A stretch of DNA of 64,000 nt from JACDAN01 sp963801855. GTDB lineage: Bacteria > Actinomycetota > Thermoleophilia > Gaiellales > Gaiellaceae. The notes beneath the pieces are model-generated. The model saw only the letters and a list, made by a program, of their open reading frames with translations, was not told where the DNA came from and did no database searches. Below are positions 44,110 through 52,073 of this stretch, piece by piece; position 1 is the stretch's first letter; each line of letters opens with the position of its first letter. The DNA is taken from NCBI GenBank assembly GCA_963801855.1, contig CAWDGK010000002.1, positions 744,001-808,000 of the forward strand. The letters run 5' to 3'. A program made the translations under genes and the position numbers.

Positions 44110-44461
44110 CAACGGCGCCGTTCGCGACCTGCTCGAGCGGATCGCCTTCGCCGCGGTCGGCGCCGTCGCGCTGACCACCGAGCGGGCCGACGCGCTCGCC
44201 GAGGAGCTCGCCGACCGGGGCTTCGCGAAACGCGAGGATGCCCGGGCGCTGATCGACGACGTCTCCGCCCGCTGGCGGGGCGACGCGACACGGCTCGGGG
44301 AAAAGGCCGGCGCGACGCTCGACACCCTCTTCCGTGAGCTCGGGCTCGTGACGAAGGACGACGTCGAGGAGCTCGAGCTCAGGATCTCGCAGCTCGAGCA
44401 CCGGCTCAAGCTGCTCGAGGAGCCGCCCGCGAGGGATTCCGCTCTGCCCGTGCAACACTGA
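44093..44461 (+). CDS. Phasin-like coiled-coil protein
   Basis: 122 aa, highly helical, with LLERIAFAAVGAVALTTERA near the start, a middle helix ADALAEELADRGFAKREDA and a C-terminal leucine-rich coiled coil (LELRISQLEHRLKLLEE). It resembles small phasin-like proteins often encoded next to UbiB kinases. The ATG overlaps the end of secDF by 17 bases and the gene ends 4 bases before the kinase start, so it is in the same transcript. A role in binding lipid or the kinase is inferred only from context. Confidence 0.7.
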   Translation: MAEPDSNGAVRDLLERIAFAAVGAVALTTERADALAEELADRGFAKREDARALIDDVSARWRGDATRLGEKAGATLDTLFRELGLVTKDDVEELELRISQLEHRLKLLEEPPARDSALPVQH

Positions 44462-44465
44462 TTCC

Positions 44466-46130
44466 ATGGCACAGGCGCCTCCGCGCAGCCTCGGGCGGAT
44501 CTCCGAGATCGCCCAGGTAGCCGTCCGGCACGGCTTCGGCTACTTCTTTCACCGCAACCGGCTGAGCGATCTCCTGCCGGGAAACGGCGACGGCCCCGGT
44601 GAGGAGATGGCGGGCTCGGAGCGCGGCCGTCATCTGCGCGAGCTGCTCGACGAGCTCGGCCCGACGTTCGTCAAGTTCGGGCAGCTGCTCTCGATGCGGC
44701 CCGACGTCCTTCCTCCGGACATCATCGTGGAGCTCCGGAGCCTCCAGGACGACGTCACGCCGTTTTCCTTCCAGGAGGCCGAGGAGGTCATCCAGAGCGA
44801 TCTGGGCCAGCCGATCGAGCGGCTCTTCCGCGAGTTCGACCCGGTGCCCATCGCTGCAGCATCGATCGGCCAGGTTCATGCCGCTGTCCTTCCGAACGGC
44901 CGTCGGGTGGCGGTCAAGGTGCAGCGGCCGGGGGCACCGCGCCAGATCGAAGCCGACCTGAACCTGATGTACCAGGCTGCGCGCCTCGCGAAGGAACGGG
45001 TGCGCGCGCTCGACTTCATCGACGCGCGAGGGCTCGTGGACGAGTTTGCACGCTCGATCCGGCAGGAGCTCGACTACCGGCTCGAGGCGAGAAACGCCGA
45101 GACCTTCCGCAAGAACTTCGCGGGCCACCCTCATGTCAAGGTGCCTCGCGTCTACTGGACGTACACGCGACCGAAGGTGCTGACGCTGGAGTACCTCGAC
45201 GGGACGCAGCTCGCCGACATCGAGGAGCTCGGATATTCGCCGGACGAACACCGACGGGTCGCGCAGGTGCTCACGGAGGCCTGGATGACGATGATCTTCC
45301 GCCACGGCTTCTTCCACGGCGACCCGCATCCGGCCAACATCCTGGTGCTCGCGCCGGACCGGATCGGCCTGGTGGACTTCGGGCTGGCGGGCCGGCTGAC
45401 CGACGAGGACGTCTCGAAAGCGACGCGCCTCTTCATCGACGTGGCGAACGAGAACGTCGAGGCGCTGCCGAGCCGGCTCGGCGACCTCGGTGTCCGCTAT
45501 CCCAAGGAGCGAGAGGAGGAGTTCGTCGCCGAGCTCCGCGAGCTCTTCTACCGCTACTACGGCGCGACCCTCCAGGAGATCGACCCGATGCAGGTGGTCA
45601 AGGAGGTCTTCTCGGTCATCTACCGGCTGAACCTGCGGCTCCCGACGCGCTTCGTCCTGCTCGACCGCGCGATCGCCACCCTTGGGTCGGTCAGCGTCGA
45701 GCTCTCGCCGGACTTCAACGTCTTCGAGGTCGCGCGCCCGTATGCGCGGAATCTGATGCTCGGCCGGTACACACCGGCCAGGATCGCCTCACGGGCGCGC
45801 CGCGAGACCTGGAACCTCGCGCGCATCGCCGCAGAGATCCCGTATCAGTTTCACGACGTGTTGGAACAGGCTCGGGACGGCCAGATCGAGGTCGGCTTCG
45901 TCCACAAGGGGCTGGACGAGTTCTTGCACCGAATGGACGTGGTCTTCAACCGGCTCGTGGTGGCGCTCGTCGTCGCCGGAGGGCTGATCGGCTCGAGCCT
46001 GATCGGCATCCTCGCGACCGACGGGCCGCAGGTGATGGGCCTCCACCTCCTGTCGGTGCTCGGCTTCGTGCTCTCCGGAATTCTTGGTTTCTGGCTCCTC
46101 TGGGGCGTTCTCCGCTCAGGACGACTTTGA
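44466..46130 (+). CDS. ABC1/AarF/UbiB family atypical kinase
   Basis: 554-aa membrane-associated kinase-like protein, implicated in quinone or other isoprenoid lipid metabolism. It has the family-specific KxGQ motif (TFVKFGQLLSMRPDVLP), the alanine-rich nucleotide loop (AAASIGQVHAAVL), the conserved Lys (GRRVAVKVQRPG), the catalytic loop HGFFHGDPHPANILV and the metal motif LVDFGLAGRL. Two membrane helices (VVALVVAGGLIGSSLIGIL and a second after MGLHLLSVLG) close the protein. It follows the phasin-like gene by 4 bases. Confidence 0.92.
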   Translation: MAQAPPRSLGRISEIAQVAVRHGFGYFFHRNRLSDLLPGNGDGPGEEMAGSERGRHLRELLDELGPTFVKFGQLLSMRPDVLPPDIIVELRSLQDDVTPFSFQEAEEVIQSDLGQPIERLFREFDPVPIAAASIGQVHAAVLPNGRRVAVKVQRPGAPRQIEADLNLMYQAARLAKERVRALDFIDARGLVDEFARSIRQELDYRLEARNAETFRKNFAGHPHVKVPRVYWTYTRPKVLTLEYLDGTQLADIEELGYSPDEHRRVAQVLTEAWMTMIFRHGFFHGDPHPANILVLAPDRIGLVDFGLAGRLTDEDVSKATRLFIDVANENVEALPSRLGDLGVRYPKEREEEFVAELRELFYRYYGATLQEIDPMQVVKEVFSVIYRLNLRLPTRFVLLDRAIATLGSVSVELSPDFNVFEVARPYARNLMLGRYTPARIASRARRETWNLARIAAEIPYQFHDVLEQARDGQIEVGFVHKGLDEFLHRMDVVFNRLVVALVVAGGLIGSSLIGILATDGPQVMGLHLLSVLGFVLSGILGFWLLWGVLRSGRL

Positions 46131-46197
46131 GCCTTTAGGCCCGCCTCCCTCCATCGAGGGACGCGCTCGGCGGCGATTCACGCTGATATGCGTAGTA

Positions 46198-48195
46198 ATG
46201 CGGCCCGAGCTTCGCCTTCCTGCTCGCTTGCTGACCCCTGCCATGGGATCGGCGGCACTGCTGGGCGGGGTCGCGACCTATGTGCTGCTTCTCGTCACAG
46301 GCGTCGGTGGCGAGACGTTCCACCAGATCCGCGACGTCGGCTTCTACAACGCACTGCTGGTCGTCGCTGCGCTCTTCTGCCTTGCGCGGCCCCTTCGCCA
46401 CGAGGAGGCACGCCTGCCCTGGGCTCTCGTCGGCCTCGGCCTGCTCGCCTGGGTGATCGGCGACCTGTACTGGGAGTTCGCCTTCGCCAATGTGGACGAG
46501 GTCCCGTTCCCTTCCCTCGCCGACGCCTTCTATCTCACCCTCTATCCGCTCGTTTACGCGGGCCTTGTGCTCTTGCTGAAGAATCGGCTGCAGAACATCC
46601 GCGCCGATCTCTGGCTCGACGGTGTCATCGCGGGTCTCTCGATCGCGGGGCTGGGCGCGGCGCTCGTCTTCGGCGTGTTCGTGGATGCGACGGGCGGCGA
46701 TCCGCTCACGGTCGCGACGAATCTCGCCTACCCGATCGCCGACCTGGGTCTCATCGGCGTGGTCCTCGTCGTCCTCGGCATCACGGGCTGGAAGATCGAC
46801 CGCGCCTGGGGCTGCGTCCTGGCCGGTTGCGTGGTCTTCGGGGTCGCCGACACCGGCTACCTCTACCAGACGGCTAAGGGAACCTACGTCCAGGGAACCA
46901 TCGTGGACGCCGGCTGGGTGGCCGGCATCGCGCTGATCGCGATCGCCGCATGGCAACCCCGACGAGCTGTGGTCGCCGTTCGCGTCGAGGGGCTCTGGGC
47001 GTTCGCGCTGCCGACGCTCTTCGGGACGATCGCGCTCGGCACGCTCGTCTACGACCACTTTCGCCCGGTCAACGACGTGGCCCTCGCGCTCACGGCGTGC
47101 GCTATCGGCGCTGTGATTGCCCGCATGGCAATGACCTTCCGCCGGAACACGGCCTTGCTCGCTCAGAGCAGGCGCGACGCAGAGACCGACACCCTGACGG
47201 GCCTTGCGAACCGGCGGCGCCTGCTCGCCGATCTCGAGGCGCGCATCGAGGCCGGCGCGCCCTCGGTCCTCATCCTCTTCGACCTCAACGGCTTCAAGTC
47301 GTACAACGACGCGTTCGGACACCCGGCAGGCGATTCGCTGCTCCACCGTCTCGCCGGCCGGCTCGGCGAGGCCGCAGCCCCCTTCGGACGGGCGTACCGG
47401 ATGGGGGGCGACGAGTTCTGTGTCGTCGCCGATGGGACTGCCGCCGAGCGAGGCCCGATGATCGTGACCGCACTCCGTGCGCTGCGCGACGAGGGCGAGG
47501 GCTTCCAGATCAGCTCGGCCTACGGGGCCGTGATCCTTCCCGACGACGCGACCGAGCTCTCGGAGGCGCTCCGCATCGCCGACACCCGCCTCTACGGGAA
47601 CAAGGACAGCCGCCGTGCGTCTGCCGGCCGGCAGACTCGCGAGGTGCTCCTCAGTGCCCTGTACGAGCGCGACTCCTCGTTCCGCGGTCACCTCTCGGAC
47701 GTGGCGCGGCTTGCACGGGCTGTCGGCGAGCGGCTGGCCCTGCCGGACGAGGTGCTCCAGGAGCTCGTGCTGGCTGCCGAGCTCCACGACGTCGGGAAGC
47801 TCGCGATCCCCGATGCGATCCTTTCCAAGCCCGGTCCGCTGAGCGAGGACGAGTGGGCGTTCGCGAACCACCACACGCTGATCGGCGAGCGGATCCTCGC
47901 CGCCGCCCCGGCGCTCGCCCGCATAGCGCCGACCGTCCGCTCGACGCACGAGCGGATCGACGGAATGGGTTACCCGGACGGCCTTGCAGGCGAAGACATT
48001 CCGCTCCTCTCCCGAATCATCGCCGTGTGCGACGCCTTCTACGCGATGACGGAAGGGGGTCCCCACCGGCCGGTGATGAGCGACGAGCACGCGCTTGCAG
48101 AGCTCCGCCGCTGTAGCGGGACGCAGTTCGACCGCGCGGTCGTGGACGCGCTGGTCGAGGCCAGGCGCGAGCACTCGGTTCAGCTCGTCGCGTAA
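46198..48195 (+). CDS. Membrane GGDEF plus HD-GYP cyclic-di-GMP protein
   Basis: 665 aa. About eight N-terminal membrane segments (to residue 310) resemble a MASE-type sensor. A diguanylate cyclase domain follows with DTLTGLANRRRLLADLE and the active-site GGDEF at residues 403-407; no RxxD inhibitory site is visible just upstream. The C-terminal HD-GYP phosphodiesterase has H530-D531 in LHDVGKLAIPD and GYP at 591-593 in GMGYPDG. Both catalytic signatures are intact, so the protein may make and degrade c-di-GMP under different conditions. The ATG lies 67 bases after the kinase stop. Confidence 0.9.
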   Translation: MRPELRLPARLLTPAMGSAALLGGVATYVLLLVTGVGGETFHQIRDVGFYNALLVVAALFCLARPLRHEEARLPWALVGLGLLAWVIGDLYWEFAFANVDEVPFPSLADAFYLTLYPLVYAGLVLLLKNRLQNIRADLWLDGVIAGLSIAGLGAALVFGVFVDATGGDPLTVATNLAYPIADLGLIGVVLVVLGITGWKIDRAWGCVLAGCVVFGVADTGYLYQTAKGTYVQGTIVDAGWVAGIALIAIAAWQPRRAVVAVRVEGLWAFALPTLFGTIALGTLVYDHFRPVNDVALALTACAIGAVIARMAMTFRRNTALLAQSRRDAETDTLTGLANRRRLLADLEARIEAGAPSVLILFDLNGFKSYNDAFGHPAGDSLLHRLAGRLGEAAAPFGRAYRMGGDEFCVVADGTAAERGPMIVTALRALRDEGEGFQISSAYGAVILPDDATELSEALRIADTRLYGNKDSRRASAGRQTREVLLSALYERDSSFRGHLSDVARLARAVGERLALPDEVLQELVLAAELHDVGKLAIPDAILSKPGPLSEDEWAFANHHTLIGERILAAAPALARIAPTVRSTHERIDGMGYPDGLAGEDIPLLSRIIAVCDAFYAMTEGGPHRPVMSDEHALAELRRCSGTQFDRAVVDALVEARREHSVQLVA

Positions 48196-48288
48196 CCACC
48201 GGGCCTAGCTCTTCCGGGCTCGGCCGCGCTGGAACGTTCGTCTCAGATCCGCGTGAAAGGACATCTAGGCGAGCCGCAGAGGCGTTGG

Positions 48289-48294
48289 TAGCTT
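48289..48294 (+). promoter_or_regulatory. -10 element TAGCTT for atypical regulator gene
   Basis: TAGCTT ends 7 bases before the ATG at 48302, without a ribosome-binding site. The 11-mer GATCCGCGTGA at 48246-48256, about 35 bases upstream, matches half of the palindrome at 18123-18140. Confidence 0.45.
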
Positions 48295-48301
48295 CGCCGT
48301 C

Positions 48302-48958
48302 ATGACCAGCGCACTGCTCCTCGCCGAACCCGAGTCCGCCACGCGAGGATTCCTGGAGCGGCATCTACGACAGGACGGCTTCGAGGTCCTCGAGGCCGGC
48401 GAGGTCGAGGCTCTGGAGCTGGCCGAGCGGTCGCGGCCCGACCTGGTGCTGGCCGCAGACTCGCTCGCCCTCGAGCTCTGCCGGCGAGTCGGCGACGTTC
48501 CGGTGATCGTGCTCGGCCGCCAGGATTCCGACGCCGTCGATCGTGTCCGCGCGTTCGCGGGCGGCTGCGACGACTATCTGGCCCGGCCGTTCCACTACGA
48601 GGAGCTGCTCGCTCGCATCCGAGCGGTGCTACGCAGGTACGCGCCGCCCGAGCGCGACCGGATCGAGGTCGGGACGCTCGAGATCGACCGGGCGGCCCGG
48701 CGTGTGCTCGTGGGAGGCTCTCCGATCGTCCTCGCCGCAAAGGAGTACGACCTGCTCGTGAAGCTCGCCGGCGACCCGGAACGCGTCTTCACGAAGGAGG
48801 AGCTGCTGCGAGAAGTCTGGGGCTTCCGCTCGCTGGGCCGCACGCGGACGCTCGACTCCCACGCCTCCCGCCTGCGGCGAAAGCTGTCTGCCGCAGGCGG
48901 TGATTTCGTCAGAAACGTCTGGGGGGTGGGCTACTCGCTCCTGAACGACTCGGTGTAG
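48302..48958 (+). CDS. Atypical OmpR-family response regulator with degenerate receiver
   Basis: 218 aa. The C-terminal winged helix is normal (IVLAAKEYDLLVKLAGDPE, LLREVWGFRS, TRTLDSHASRLRRKL). The receiver has lost its chemistry: the acidic pair is E9-P10, the phospho-acceptor position is Ala52 (PDLVLAAD, with Asp shifted to 53), the switch Thr is Gly72 (VIVLGRQD), and the invariant Lys is Arg95 (YLARPF). Such receivers work without phosphorylation, as in GlnR- or JadR1-type regulators. No kinase gene adjoins it. The 3' end overlaps the convergent SRPBCC gene by 28 bases. Confidence 0.88.
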   Translation: MTSALLLAEPESATRGFLERHLRQDGFEVLEAGEVEALELAERSRPDLVLAADSLALELCRRVGDVPVIVLGRQDSDAVDRVRAFAGGCDDYLARPFHYEELLARIRAVLRRYAPPERDRIEVGTLEIDRAARRVLVGGSPIVLAAKEYDLLVKLAGDPERVFTKEELLREVWGFRSLGRTRTLDSHASRLRRKLSAAGGDFVRNVWGVGYSLLNDSV

Positions 48959-49368
48959 TGGCCGAGCACGTGGTCCCAACCCGGGCCGTAGTTCGCCCGC
49001 CCGTCGGGATCGTCCCAGCCGCGGTGCTCGAGGTCGATGCGGGTCTTGTCGCCCTCGGGCGTGAAGCGGATCTCGAGCTCGGTCGGCCCGCGGTCCGGGT
49101 TCACGCGCCAGCGTAGGAGAAACCGGTCGTGCGGCTCCCAGGCGAGGACGTCGGCCCACTCGGCCTCCTCGCCCTCGTCGTTCCGCTCGTAGACCCGGCC
49201 TCCGGCCCGCTCGTCGAAAAGGATCTCCGCGACCTTGTCCTGGAAGATCGTGTGGCTCCTCGGCCACCAGCTCGTGAGCTGCCGCGTGAACGTGTCGAAC
49301 GCCGTCTCCTGCGAGGCATCGACCGTGATCGTCTTGTTGATGGCCGCGAGGGCCTCCGCCGTGCTCAT
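48931..49368 (-). CDS. SRPBCC/AHSA1-like domain protein
   Basis: 145-aa START-like fold of the AHSA1 family (ITVDASQETAFDTFTRQLTS, WPRSHTIFQ, WADVLAWEPHDRFLLRW, ELEIRFTPEGDKTRIDLEHR). These proteins often bind a hydrophobic ligand. The ATG overlaps the stop of the upstream ArsR-type regulator by 4 bases, the usual ArsR-SRPBCC pair found in soil actinobacteria. It is therefore probably controlled by that regulator. No catalytic residues can be assigned. Confidence 0.88.
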   Translation of the reverse strand: MSTAEALAAINKTITVDASQETAFDTFTRQLTSWWPRSHTIFQDKVAEILFDERAGGRVYERNDEGEEAEWADVLAWEPHDRFLLRWRVNPDRGPTELEIRFTPEGDKTRIDLEHRGWDDPDGRANYGPGWDHVLGHYTESFRSE

Positions 49369-49682
49369 TCCTTGCTCCTTTCCCTCCGTTCGGCCTCGGC
49401 CTTGAAGTCGGCGAGTGCCTGATCCCAGAAGCGGTCGAAGTAGCTGCGAAGAGCGCCGACACCGTCGAGGTCGACGCGGTAGACGCGCCGTGTTCCCTCG
49501 GGCCGCTCACGGACGAGACCTGCGTCCTTGAGGACCTTCAGGTGCTGCGAGACCGCCGGCCGGCTGACGGGGAGCTCGCCCGCCAGCTCACCGACGGCCA
49601 TCGGTCGACCGGCGAGGAGCTCGAAGATCGTCCGGCGAGTCGGATCCCCGAGCGCGTTCATGGCTACTGCGTAAGCTTCCAC
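49365..49682 (-). CDS. ArsR-family transcriptional regulator
   Basis: 105-aa winged-helix repressor: MNALGDPTRRTIFELLAGRP, recognition helix SRPAVSQHLKVLKDAGLV and wing RPEGTRRVYRVD. The Cys ligands of metal-sensing ArsR proteins are absent, so the signal is not a classical heavy metal; this matches the subgroup paired with SRPBCC proteins. GTG 49682 lies 8 bases after TACGCT (49691-49696), giving a leaderless start; ATG 49661 is an alternative. The operator described at 49671-49703 covers this -10 and the start codon, so it very likely represses itself and the downstream SRPBCC gene. Confidence 0.9.
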   Translation of the reverse strand: MEAYAVAMNALGDPTRRTIFELLAGRPMAVGELAGELPVSRPAVSQHLKVLKDAGLVRERPEGTRRVYRVDLDGVGALRSYFDRFWDQALADFKAEAERRERSKE

Positions 49683-49703
49683 TTACCGTAAGCGTAGACT
49701 TAC
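49671..49703. promoter_or_regulatory. Tandem ArsR operator
   Basis: Two copies of GTAAG-N6-CTTAC (49671-49686 and 49688-49703) are separated by one base, which also creates the central palindrome CTTACCGTAAG. The array overlaps the -10 element and GTG start of the ArsR-type gene and lies about 20 bases from the 3' end of ogt. Confidence 0.72.
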
Positions 49704-49705
49704 TG

Positions 49706-50281
49706 CTAGTGAATGTCAAGCTCCGGCCGACCGGCTTCGAGGTCGAGCAGGAGCCGCTTCTTGTCCAGGCCGCCTCCGTAGCCCACGAGGCTGCCGTTCG
49801 AGCCGACGACGCGGTGGCAGGGGAGGACGATCGGGATCGGATTGCGGTTCATGATCGTTCCCACCGCCCGGGCCGCGAGCGGATTTCCCGCCTTGACGGC
49901 CAGAGACTTGTAGGTCGTCACCTCGCCGTAGGGAACCTGCGCAAGCTCGTCGAGGATCACCCGCGAGAAGCCCTCCTTGCGGAGGTCGATCGGGAGGTCG
50001 AAGTCGCGGCGGCGGCCCTCGAAGTACTCCTCGAGCTCCCGGCGCACTCGATCCACCTCGCGAGGAGCCCGAAGGACGCGCACGCCGAATGTGCGCGCGA
50101 GGTCGTCGGTCTCGCGCTCGGGCTCGGGGTCGAACGAGATCCGGCAGAGCCCGCGCTCGGTGACTGCCACGAGCAGTCGCCCGACCGGCGAGTCGGCGAG
50201 GTCGAACGAGACGTCCACGAGGCCCGCTTCGGCTGCGGCCTGACGGAACCGGCGGTCGAGAGCCTTCGGCACTGCGGTCAT
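49706..50281 (-). CDS. ogt: Methylated-DNA--[protein]-cysteine S-methyltransferase
   Basis: 191-aa suicide DNA-repair protein that moves alkyl groups from O6-alkylguanine to its own Cys. The acceptor is in the canonical IVLPCHRVVGSNGSLVGYGGG, and the DNA-binding helix is PYGEVTTYKSLA. The N-terminal ribonuclease-H-like domain (FDLADSPVGRLLVAVTERGL) is intact, and no Ada-type metal-binding domain is present. The ATG overlaps the stop of the sigma-factor gene (ATGA), suggesting that repair capacity is set by that sigma factor's own operon. Confidence 0.93.
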   Translation of the reverse strand: MTAVPKALDRRFRQAAAEAGLVDVSFDLADSPVGRLLVAVTERGLCRISFDPEPERETDDLARTFGVRVLRAPREVDRVRRELEEYFEGRRRDFDLPIDLRKEGFSRVILDELAQVPYGEVTTYKSLAVKAGNPLAARAVGTIMNRNPIPIVLPCHRVVGSNGSLVGYGGGLDKKRLLLDLEAGRPELDIH

Positions 50282-50742
50282 GAGAGCCCCTTTCTCAGGC
50301 GCCGCACGCCGGAGGAAGCGGCCTGTCGGGCCGCCTCCTCGCTGGACCCCAGTGCGGTGCCGATGTCCGAATAGGACAGGTCGTAGGCGTAGCGGAGGAC
50401 GACGGCGGCGCGCTCCTTCTCGGGAAGCTCGTCCGCCAGATGCTCGATCTGCGCGTACTCGGGGCGATCGTCTGCCCATTCGGCGTCGAGCTCCGCCACT
50501 GTCTCGGGCCGGCGCTTGCGTCCCTCGTCGATCGCTACGCGCGTCGCGATCGTGAAGACCCACGCGCGCAGGTACCGGCCATGCTCCAACGAGCCGTATC
50601 CGCGAAGGGCGCGGAGGAACGTCTCCTGGAACGCGTCCTCGGCCCGTTGGCGGCCGAGCAACCGGACGAGATGTCCGAACACTGCAGCTCGGTGTTCCGA
50701 GTAGAAGCGCTCGAACGGCGGGACGGTCATTGCCTCCATCAT
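50278..50742 (-). CDS. ECF-type RNA polymerase sigma factor
   Basis: About 154-173 aa depending on start. Region 2 is FYSEHRAAVFGHLVRLLGRQ followed by RAEDAFQETFLRALRGY and RAWVFTIATRVAID; region 4 is LPEKERAAVVLRYAYDLSYS with DIGTALGSSEEAARQAASSG. The best start is unclear: ATG at 50742, 50739 or 50730, or an upstream ATG at 50799 that overlaps the divergent kinase gene. No anti-sigma gene adjoins it. Coupling with ogt suggests it answers alkylation or general stress (inference). Confidence 0.87.
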   Translation of the reverse strand: MMEAMTVPPFERFYSEHRAAVFGHLVRLLGRQRAEDAFQETFLRALRGYGSLEHGRYLRAWVFTIATRVAIDEGRKRRPETVAELDAEWADDRPEYAQIEHLADELPEKERAAVVLRYAYDLSYSDIGTALGSSEEAARQAASSGVRRLRKGLS

Positions 50743-50775
50743 CCTCTTCAACGCCGATGTCGCGAGAGGTGTGAG

Positions 50776-51579
50776 ATGAGGGCTGCGGTCGTTGGACATG
50801 TCGAGTGGATCGACTTCGCCCGGGTGGACCGAGTGCCAGGACCGGGAGAGATCGTCACGGCGCTCGAGAGCTGGGCCGAGGCGGGCGGCGGCGGCGCGGT
50901 CACCGCCGGCGAGCTCGTGCGCCTCGGCGCCGAGACGACCTTCTTCACGGCCTTCGGCGCGGACGAGCTCGGCGTCCGGGCCGAGGCTGAGCTGCGAGGG
51001 CGAGAGATTCGGCTCGAAGCGGTCGTACGGGAATCACCGCAGCGACGCGCGGTCACGTTCGTCGACAGAGACGGCGAGCGGACGATCACGGTTCTGGGCG
51101 AGAAGCTCGTGCCCCATGCTGCCGATCCTCTCCCGTGGTCCGAGCTCGACTCGACCGATGCCGCGTACTTCTGCGGCGGCGATCCCGGCGCAGTGCAGGA
51201 GGCCCGGAGGGCGCGCGTCCTCGTCGCCACCGCCCGTGAGCTTCCGACTCTGCGCGCCGCGGGCGTCGAGCTGGACGTCCTGATCCACAGCGGTCGCGAC
51301 GCCGGGGAGCGTTTTCGGCCGGGCGAGCTCGATCCGGCTCCGCGCCTCGTGGTGACGACGGAAGGGCCGCGAGGGGGCCACTTCGTCGGGAGCGGGGAGG
51401 AAGGGCGTTGGGCGGCGGCGCCGCTTCCAGGGCCGCTCGAGGACGCCTACGGAGCGGGCGATTGCTTCGCGGCGGCGCTCGCTCTGGCTCTTGCGGAGGG
51501 GCGCTCCACACCCGGCGCGCTCGATTTCGCCGCGGAGCGAGCCGCACTCGCAATGGCTCGTCGTGGCGTCGCGGGTTGA
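50776..51579 (+). CDS. PfkB-family carbohydrate kinase
   Basis: 267-aa ribokinase-like sugar or nucleoside kinase. The N-terminal GGGGAVTAGELVRLGAETTF is the conserved Gly-rich region, and the C-terminal signature DAYGAGDCFAAAL carries the catalytic Asp and anion hole. The protein is shorter than ribokinase (about 310 aa) and lacks part of the lid. GAGAGGTG lies just upstream of the ATG. It ends about 10 bases before the mraZ promoter; any functional link with cell-wall genes is not evident. Substrate unknown. Confidence 0.88.
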   Translation: MRAAVVGHVEWIDFARVDRVPGPGEIVTALESWAEAGGGGAVTAGELVRLGAETTFFTAFGADELGVRAEAELRGREIRLEAVVRESPQRRAVTFVDRDGERTITVLGEKLVPHAADPLPWSELDSTDAAYFCGGDPGAVQEARRARVLVATARELPTLRAAGVELDVLIHSGRDAGERFRPGELDPAPRLVVTTEGPRGGHFVGSGEEGRWAAAPLPGPLEDAYGAGDCFAAALALALAEGRSTPGALDFAAERAALAMARRGVAG

Positions 51580-51619
51580 CGTAGTGGGGAATAGTGGTCT
51601 AAAGTGGGGGAAAGTGGGA
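51575..51619 (+). promoter_or_regulatory. mraZ promoter with four MraZ boxes
   Basis: TTGACG (51575-51580) and TCTAAA (51598-51603) are 17 bases apart. Overlaid on them are four TGG-boxes at an exact 10-bp period: TGGGG 51585-51589, TGGTC 51595-51599, TGGGG 51605-51609 and TGGGA 51615-51619. This matches the spaced TGGGN repeats known to be bound by MraZ, implying autoregulation of the whole cluster. Confidence 0.82.
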
Positions 51620-51638
51620 GACGAGGAATGGCCCATTC

Positions 51639-52073
51639 ATGCTGCTTGGAGAATTCGAACACACCGTCGACGACAAGAACCGGCTCACCCTTCCGGCCCG
51701 GTTCCGCGACGCCATGTCCGAGGGCGTCGTCGTCACACGGGGCATGGACGGCTGTCTCTATGCCTATCCGCGGGGCGACTGGCTTGAGCGTTTCCAGGCG
51801 CGTGTCGCGGAGCTCGATCCGCTCAGCAGCGAGGGCCGGAAGCTGCAGCGCCATTTCTTCTCCGGCGCGGCCGAGGCGGAGCTGGACAAGCAGGGAAGGA
51901 TCATGATCCCAGGACCCCTGCTCCGCTACGCAGGCCTCGAGCGGGATGTCGTCATCGCCGGGATCCACGATCACCTGGAGATCTGGGATCGGGAGACCTG
52001 GCGGCGGGAGCTCAACGAGGTCGAAGGGAGTGCGGAGCATGTTGCCGAGCGTCTTGCAGCCAAACGCGACTGA
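51639..52073 (+). CDS. mraZ: Transcriptional regulator MraZ
   Basis: 144 aa with two SpoVT/AbrB-like half-domains: MLLGEFEHTVDDKNRLTLPA with RGMDGCLYAYP, and AAEAELDKQGRIMIPGPLLR with VVIAGIHDHLEIWD. The protein forms a ring that binds the four-box site upstream and controls the division and cell-wall cluster. The ATG at 51639 gives the standard N-terminus. It overlaps rsmH by 35 bases, an unusually long overlap for this pair but consistent with both reading frames being intact. Confidence 0.95.
   Translation: MLLGEFEHTVDDKNRLTLPARFRDAMSEGVVVTRGMDGCLYAYPRGDWLERFQARVAELDPLSSEGRKLQRHFFSGAAEAELDKQGRIMIPGPLLRYAGLERDVVIAGIHDHLEIWDRETWRRELNEVEGSAEHVAERLAAKRD

Noticed and set aside
48196..48301. 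Possible small RNA or riboswitch between the GGDEF gene and the atypical regulator gene
   Set aside because: No stable stem or terminator is visible; the space is explained by the -10 element and a half-site.
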